Shown piece after piece: positions 60,174 through 64,000 of a stretch of DNA of 64,000 nucleotides. The translations under genes were made by a program, and so were the position numbers. The notes under the pieces were generated by a model. That model made no database searches. It was not told the origin of the DNA and worked only from the letters and a program-made list of their open reading frames with translations. Position 1 is the stretch's first letter, and each line of letters opens with the position of its first letter. Origin of the DNA: Brenneria rubrifaciens (lineage in GTDB: Bacteria; Pseudomonadota; Gammaproteobacteria; Enterobacterales; Enterobacteriaceae); the NCBI RefSeq assembly GCF_005484945.1, contig NZ_CP034035.1:2294001-2358000 (forward strand). The letters are read 5' to 3'.

Positions 60174-60971
60174 ATGATTAAGTGGCCGTGGAAAACGAAT
60201 ATATCTCAAACGGAAACGCTTGAACGCTGGCAGGCGGCAATATCCATCCCTCTGCTGGCCCCGTTAAACGCTGCCGAACGGCAGTGTCTGACATCCATTG
60301 CCGATCAGTTCCTTAAGCTAAAGCGTCTGATACCGCTGCAAGGGCTGGCATTAACGGAAATCATGCAGCAACGCATTGCATTACTGTTTTCCCTGCCTGT
60401 GCTGGAGCTGGGTATTGAGTGTCTTGATGGTTTCCATGAAGTCCTGGTTTATCCCGGTCCGTTCATTGTTGATGATGAATGGCAAGATGATATCGGGCTG
60501 GTACACACAGGTAAAATCGTTCAGTCGGGACAGAGCTGGGATCAGGGGCCGATAATCCTTAACTGGCAGGAGGTGCAGGATTCGTTCGACCTGTCTGGTT
60601 TCAACCTCGTCATTCACGAAGTCGCCCATAAGCTGGATATCCGAGGCGGTGGCGCTGCTACGGGTGTCCCACCGATTGCCTTGCGTGACGTCGCCGCCTG
60701 GGAGCAACATTTACATGCCGCGATGGATACATTACAGGAAGAAATTGATTTAGTGGGCGAGGATGCCGCCAGCATGGATCCCTATGCCGCTCAAGATCCC
60801 GTCGAGTGTTTCGCAGTCCTTTCCGAGTATTTCTTTAGCGCCCCGGAACTCTTGTCTGATCGATTCCCGGCGCTGTATCACTGTTTTCAGGGTTTCTACC
60901 GTCAAGATCCGCTGAGCCGTCTCAAAACCTGGCAAAACAGTACTCACTACAATCCACCAATTATCTACTGA
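60174..60971 (+). CDS. mtfA: DgsA anti-repressor MtfA
   Basis: The 265-residue product has the same length as E. coli MtfA (YeeI), which sequesters the glucose repressor Mlc (DgsA) and has zinc-dependent aminopeptidase activity. The HExxH motif is His148-Glu149-Val-Ala-His152 with a downstream Glu in [13 protein letters not shown] as third ligand. ATG at 60174. Flanked by tRNA-Ser and tRNA-Asn as in E. coli. Confidence 0.95.
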   Translation: MIKWPWKTNISQTETLERWQAAISIPLLAPLNAAERQCLTSIADQFLKLKRLIPLQGLALTEIMQQRIALLFSLPVLELGIECLDGFHEVLVYPGPFIVDDEWQDDIGLVHTGKIVQSGQSWDQGPIILNWQEVQDSFDLSGFNLVIHEVAHKLDIRGGGAATGVPPIALRDVAAWEQHLHAAMDTLQEEIDLVGEDAASMDPYAAQDPVECFAVLSEYFFSAPELLSDRFPALYHCFQGFYRQDPLSRLKTWQNSTHYNPPIIY

Positions 60972-61079
60972 CCGGAATAAAGACAGAATTGTACACAGCC
61001 TAAACAGTCAGATGATAACGCCGATTTTGCCGTTGACAGCATAGCGGGTGCCGGATATTATGCGCCCCGTTCACACGAT

Positions 61080-61155
61080 TCCTCTGTAGTTCAGTCGGTA
61101 GAACGGCGGACTGTTAATCCGTATGTCACTGGTTCGAGTCCAGTCAGAGGAGCCA
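61080..61155 (+). tRNA. asnT: tRNA-Asn (anticodon GTT)
   Basis: The 76-base tRNA has acceptor arm TCCTCTG/CAGAGGA, anticodon loop CTGTTAA (GTT), T loop TTCGAGT and encoded GCCA end. It is identical in form to E. coli tRNA-Asn. Its 3' end is a known attachment site for integrative elements, and an integrase gene begins 162 bases downstream. Confidence 0.98.
61138..61155 (+). other. Presumed left attachment site (attL) in the tRNA-Asn 3' end
   Basis: P4-type integrases recombine in tRNA 3' ends. The sequence from the T arm to CCA (GTCCAGTCAGAGGAGCCA) is the expected core. A second copy would mark the right end, which is beyond the window, so this is inferred from integrase position only. Confidence 0.5.
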
Positions 61156-61278
61156 TTTTCCTGTTTTCATGCATCCTTGCGAATCCCTATTTGTACATTG
61201 ATTCAACAGGTTAGCGTGAAAATCCTTCCCGATGCGTTTCTAGTTTTCCCTCCGCATCGGGAAAAAATGGTGGTCAGA

Positions 61279-61318
61279 TTTGGGGTCAAGTTGGTTCGAT
61301 GACGGAGTGACCCCCAAA
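61279..61318 (+). promoter_or_regulatory. Inverted repeat overlapping the integrase start
   Basis: TTTGGGGTCA (61279-61288) and TGACCCCCAAA (61308-61318) are complementary apart from one extra C. The right arm ends at the integrase ATG. It could be an integrase arm site or an autoregulatory operator, or hide the start codon in an mRNA hairpin. Confidence 0.45.
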
Positions 61319-62580
61319 TGTCTCTTAACGACTCAAAAATCCGCAACTTAAAATCATCCGCTAAACCCTTCAAAGTTTCCGATTCTCACGGCCTGTACCT
61401 TTTAATCAATCCAGGCGGTTCACGTCTCTGGTATCTCAAATATCGTATCGACGGCAAAGAGTCCCGCCTCAGTTTAGGCGCTTATCCTAATGTATCGCTG
61501 ACCGACGCCCGGCAACAACGCGATGGCATCCGCAAGATGCTGGCGCAGAATATCAACCCGGCGCAACAGCGTGCCGCTGAGCAGGCGGCGCGTTCACCGG
61601 TTAAGCATTTCAAGACCGTGGCGCTGGGCTGGCATAAAAGCAATAAAACATGGTCGGAGAACCATGCCGCCCGCCTGCTTGCCAGCCTGAACAATCACGT
61701 TTTCCCGGCGATGGGTCATCAGCCGATAACGGAACTCAAAACCCGGCACTTCACCGTCCTGCTGAAAGGTATCGAAGAAAAAGGCCTGCTGGAGGTGGCG
61801 TCCCGTACCCGACAGCACCTGTGCAATATTATGCGTTACGCAGTTCAACAAGGATGGGTGGAAAATAATCCGGCGCTGAATCTGGTCGGCGTAACGGCTC
61901 CGCCGGTCAGGCGCCATTATCCGGCCCTGCCGCTGGAGTGTCTGCCGGAATTGCTGGAACGCATTGAAGGCTATCGGCAAGGCCGGGAGTTAACCCGGCT
62001 GGCGGTACTGCTCACCCTGCACCTGTTTATCCGTTCCAGCGAACTGCGTTTCGCAAGGTGGAGTGAAATTGATTTCAAAAACAGAATCTGGACCATTCCC
62101 GCTACCCGCGACGCTATTGCCGGCGTCCGCTACTCCGGGCGTGGCGCGAAAATGCGTACGCCGCATATCGTGCCGCTGTCCAGGCAAGCCATCGATATAC
62201 TGAAGCAGATTCAAGCGATTTCAGGCCATCTGGAACTGGTGTTTCCCGGCGACCATAACCCGTATAAACCCATGTGCGAAAACACAGTCAACAAAGCATT
62301 GCGACTAATGGGCTATGACACCAAAAAGGATGTCTGCGGTCACGGATTCCGCGCAATGGCGTGTAGCGCATTAATGGAGTCAGAGCGTTGGTCGCAAGAT
62401 GCTGTCGAACGCCAGATGAGCCACCAGGAGCGCAACAGCGTGCGGGCGGCCTATATCCACAAAGCCGCACATCTTGAAGTCCGCAAAGCGATGATGCAGT
62501 GGTGGTCGGATTTTATTGAAATAAACAGTGAAGGCTTTGTTCCACCGTACGTATATGCAAAACAATATAAAATTGCCTGA
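61318..62580 (+). CDS. int: P4-type tyrosine integrase
   Basis: The 420-residue product has an N-terminal DUF4102-like arm-binding domain (SKIRNLKSSAKPFKVSD and LSLGAYPNVSLTDAR), a central core-binding domain and a C-terminal catalytic domain with Arg239 (IRSSELR), His342-Gly-Phe-Arg345, His369 and the nucleophile Tyr379 (AAYIHKA). All catalytic residues are intact. It reads away from tRNA-Asn, the standard arrangement for islands inserted at asn tRNA genes. The ATG at 61318 lacks a clear ribosome site. Confidence 0.93.
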   Translation: MSLNDSKIRNLKSSAKPFKVSDSHGLYLLINPGGSRLWYLKYRIDGKESRLSLGAYPNVSLTDARQQRDGIRKMLAQNINPAQQRAAEQAARSPVKHFKTVALGWHKSNKTWSENHAARLLASLNNHVFPAMGHQPITELKTRHFTVLLKGIEEKGLLEVASRTRQHLCNIMRYAVQQGWVENNPALNLVGVTAPPVRRHYPALPLECLPELLERIEGYRQGRELTRLAVLLTLHLFIRSSELRFARWSEIDFKNRIWTIPATRDAIAGVRYSGRGAKMRTPHIVPLSRQAIDILKQIQAISGHLELVFPGDHNPYKPMCENTVNKALRLMGYDTKKDVCGHGFRAMACSALMESERWSQDAVERQMSHQERNSVRAAYIHKAAHLEVRKAMMQWWSDFIEINSEGFVPPYVYAKQYKIA

Positions 62581-62991
62581 CTCTAATCCCATGTTAGTGC
62601 CTGGGGACCTACCCCGGGCTTCCAGATATCTCATCGCCACCTCCATAACGCTCCCCTTACATCCCATTCTCAACACGCAAGACAACAGTTTTTCTGGCGG
62701 TATTCTGCAAACCCAACAATCGGTCAACATCATTCTCAGGGTGTTTCAGTAGAGCTGAAGAGCCGTTAAACAGCACTATTAGGGGAAAACACATATCTAA
62801 AAAATATTTCCATAAGTCACAAAAAACACATAGATTATTGATTTTTTGATGTTTTTTATTTTCATTTTGTGTCGTGCATAATAAAAATTTCTTTTAAAAG
62901 AAATATATTTCTAAATGTTGACTTTAAGCACATGAGTGGTTAATTATTAATCAATAAGCTAATAAATCCTTCAAACTTGCAGGGGGTTGAA
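62581..62991 (+). other. AT-rich region between int and the oxygenase gene
   Basis: The 411-base region has no gene. The last 230 bases are strongly AT-rich and hold overlapping palindromes (62887-62912) and a promoter-like TTGACT-N17-TAATTA (62918-62946). This is typical of H-NS-bound acquired DNA. Confidence 0.5.
62887..62946 (+). promoter_or_regulatory. Candidate operator and promoter of the oxygenase gene
   Basis: An 18-base palindrome with core TTTCTTTTAAAAGAAA (62887-62904) overlaps a 14-base palindrome AGAAATATATTTCT (62899-62912). Immediately downstream TTGACT (62918-62923) and TAATTA (62941-62946) are 17 bases apart. About 46 bases then lead to the ATG at 62992. Confidence 0.5.
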
Positions 62992-64000
62992 ATGGCAATT
63001 TTGATGAGTCAATGTGAAGATGGAAATGTATTCAGCTTTATAGTCAAAGGGTTACCTGTTACTGGCATACAACATTTTTTTACTGAATCAGCAGCACAAA
63101 TCCGTACTCAACTACTTGACCGTGGAGCCGTCATCATCCGTGGTGTGGAAGAAAGCCGGGATCCAGATGTTTTTGAACGAATCATGGCATCTTTAGGCTT
63201 CCCTACCAGGGATTATATCGGGGGTTCTTCCCCACGCTCGTCAGTTAAGGGCAAAGTAATGGAAGCTACTCGGACACCTCCTTCATGGTCAATTATCCTT
63301 CACCAGGAAATGACCTATGTAAAACACCCACCCGAAATTATTGCTTTTTCCTGCGTCGAACCTGCCCGTAAAGGCGGCTTCTCAACTATTGGTGATATGC
63401 GCCGAATTAAACATTTGGTCGACCCCACCACATTACAATTACTGACGGAACGGGGTCTAAAACTACGCAGGACATTACCCGGCGAAAAACGGGTTCATTT
63501 AAAACCCGGTATTAAAAAAAGCTGGCAGGAGGCACTTTCAGCAATAACGAAAGAAGAAGCTGAATTTGTTTGTCGCTCTCGAGGCTGGGACTTTGAGTGG
63601 TGGAATGATGATTTAATTCTCTGGCAGGATTGTATTTCCCCAATGCGGCAACACCCCCTCAAAAGCGAGCTCATCTGGTGCAACCAGGCTCATTTCTGGG
63701 GTGCTGCAGCAATGATCGAATGGGCCCGGATTGATTCCAGATATGATGATGAAAATGAATTAACAAAGGCTACACAGACGAATCCCGAACTTCTGGAATC
63801 TATGTGTTTTGGGGATGGGGACCCTCTTCCAGAAGAGCTAACGCTCAATTTATTTAATCTGGTCCAGGGGGTTGAGCAGGAGGTGAGCCTGCACAGCGGG
63901 GATATATTACTTCTGGATAATTTACAGTTTGCGCACGGCAGGCGTGCATTCTCCGGAAAAAGAGAAATTAACGTAATCATTGCCGACTGGGGTGAGAATT
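62992..64000 (+). CDS. SyrP/clavaminate-synthase-like Fe(II)/2-oxoglutarate oxygenase, 3' end missing
   Basis: At least 336 residues, running off the window. The fold is TauD/TfdA. The facial triad is His104-x-Glu106 (LHQEMTY) and His315 in DNLQFAHGRRAF, with Arg324 in SGKR likely to bind 2-oxoglutarate. HxE instead of HxD and the HGR tail are typical of the subgroup that includes SyrP, AsnO, AmbC/AmbD and clavaminate synthase, enzymes that hydroxylate amino acids in non-ribosomal peptide and antimetabolite pathways. The ATG at 62992 follows GGGGG. AT-rich codon use differs from the core genes, fitting an acquired island. Confidence 0.82.
   Translation, partial: MAILMSQCEDGNVFSFIVKGLPVTGIQHFFTESAAQIRTQLLDRGAVIIRGVEESRDPDVFERIMASLGFPTRDYIGGSSPRSSVKGKVMEATRTPPSWSIILHQEMTYVKHPPEIIAFSCVEPARKGGFSTIGDMRRIKHLVDPTTLQLLTERGLKLRRTLPGEKRVHLKPGIKKSWQEALSAITKEEAEFVCRSRGWDFEWWNDDLILWQDCISPMRQHPLKSELIWCNQAHFWGAAAMIEWARIDSRYDDENELTKATQTNPELLESMCFGDGDPLPEELTLNLFNLVQGVEQEVSLHSGDILLLDNLQFAHGRRAFSGKREINVIIADWGEN

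Noticed and set aside
62380..62733. 117-codon minus-strand frame over the integrase 3' end
   Set aside because: It overlaps the conserved catalytic Tyr region of int and has no ribosome site or recognisable domain.
1..64000. CRISPR arrays, insertion sequences or rRNA genes
   Set aside because: No regularly spaced repeats, no transposase frames and no rRNA sequence were seen. The only mobile-element gene is the integrase.

Overview
The window is a chromosomal segment of an enterobacterium. Nearly every gene has a clear E. coli or Yersinia counterpart, and several E. coli gene orders are preserved: glnQPH-dps-rhtA-ompX, ybiB-dinG, ybhL-moaEDCBA-ybhK-uvrB-bioDCFB/bioA, yohJK-cdd, gsiABCD next to moeAB, and tRNA-Ser(CGA)-mtfA-tRNA-Asn. 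Moderately high GC, a Yersinia-like class IV adenylate cyclase and the mix of neighbours point to Pectobacteriaceae (Brenneria, Dickeya, Pectobacterium or Lonsdalea type). This placement is an inference from recalled homologues, not a computed one.

Layout. 1-5.4 kb: tail of a HicB-like antitoxin, a rhodanese-membrane protein behind a strong palindrome, a MATE exporter, ompX, rhtA and dps. 5.8-8.2 kb: glutamine ABC importer glnHPQ, with a structured element between glnH and glnP. 8.2-18.8 kb: an M3-type peptidase, ybiB, a frameshifted small gene, dinG, a 35-residue membrane protein, idi, bglX, a GST and pbpG. 18.8-23.5 kb: an accessory-looking stretch with a solitary outer-membrane barrel, a periplasmic FMN/FAD reductase pair and a class IV adenylate cyclase. 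23.8-30.9 kb: dusC, queH, yegP, an AraC regulator divergent from an EamA transporter, rhlE, a truncated cecR and ybhL.

30.9-43 kb: molybdenum cofactor operon moaABCDE behind a Moco riboswitch, ybhK, uvrB with a LexA box, and the divergent biotin genes bioBFCD/bioA around a BirA-type operator. 43-55 kb: yohJK-cdd, maeA, the glutathione importer gsiABCD and moeAB, which completes the MPT synthesis and Mo-insertion set together with moaABCDE. 55-61 kb: thioesterase, nitroreductase, YegS lipid kinase, a diguanylate cyclase, a monooxygenase gene broken by an in-frame stop, YqaE, tRNA-Ser, mtfA and tRNA-Asn.

61-64 kb: a P4-type integrase lies just after tRNA-Asn, followed by an AT-rich promoter region and an incomplete SyrP/clavaminate-synthase-like Fe(II)/2-oxoglutarate oxygenase. 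This looks like the left end of a genomic island carrying a natural-product cluster that continues past the window. It is the best lead for something undescribed. The other leads are decay events (truncated cecR with an intact operator, a frameshifted gene after dinG, a nonsense-mutated monooxygenase) and unassigned structured non-coding DNA.
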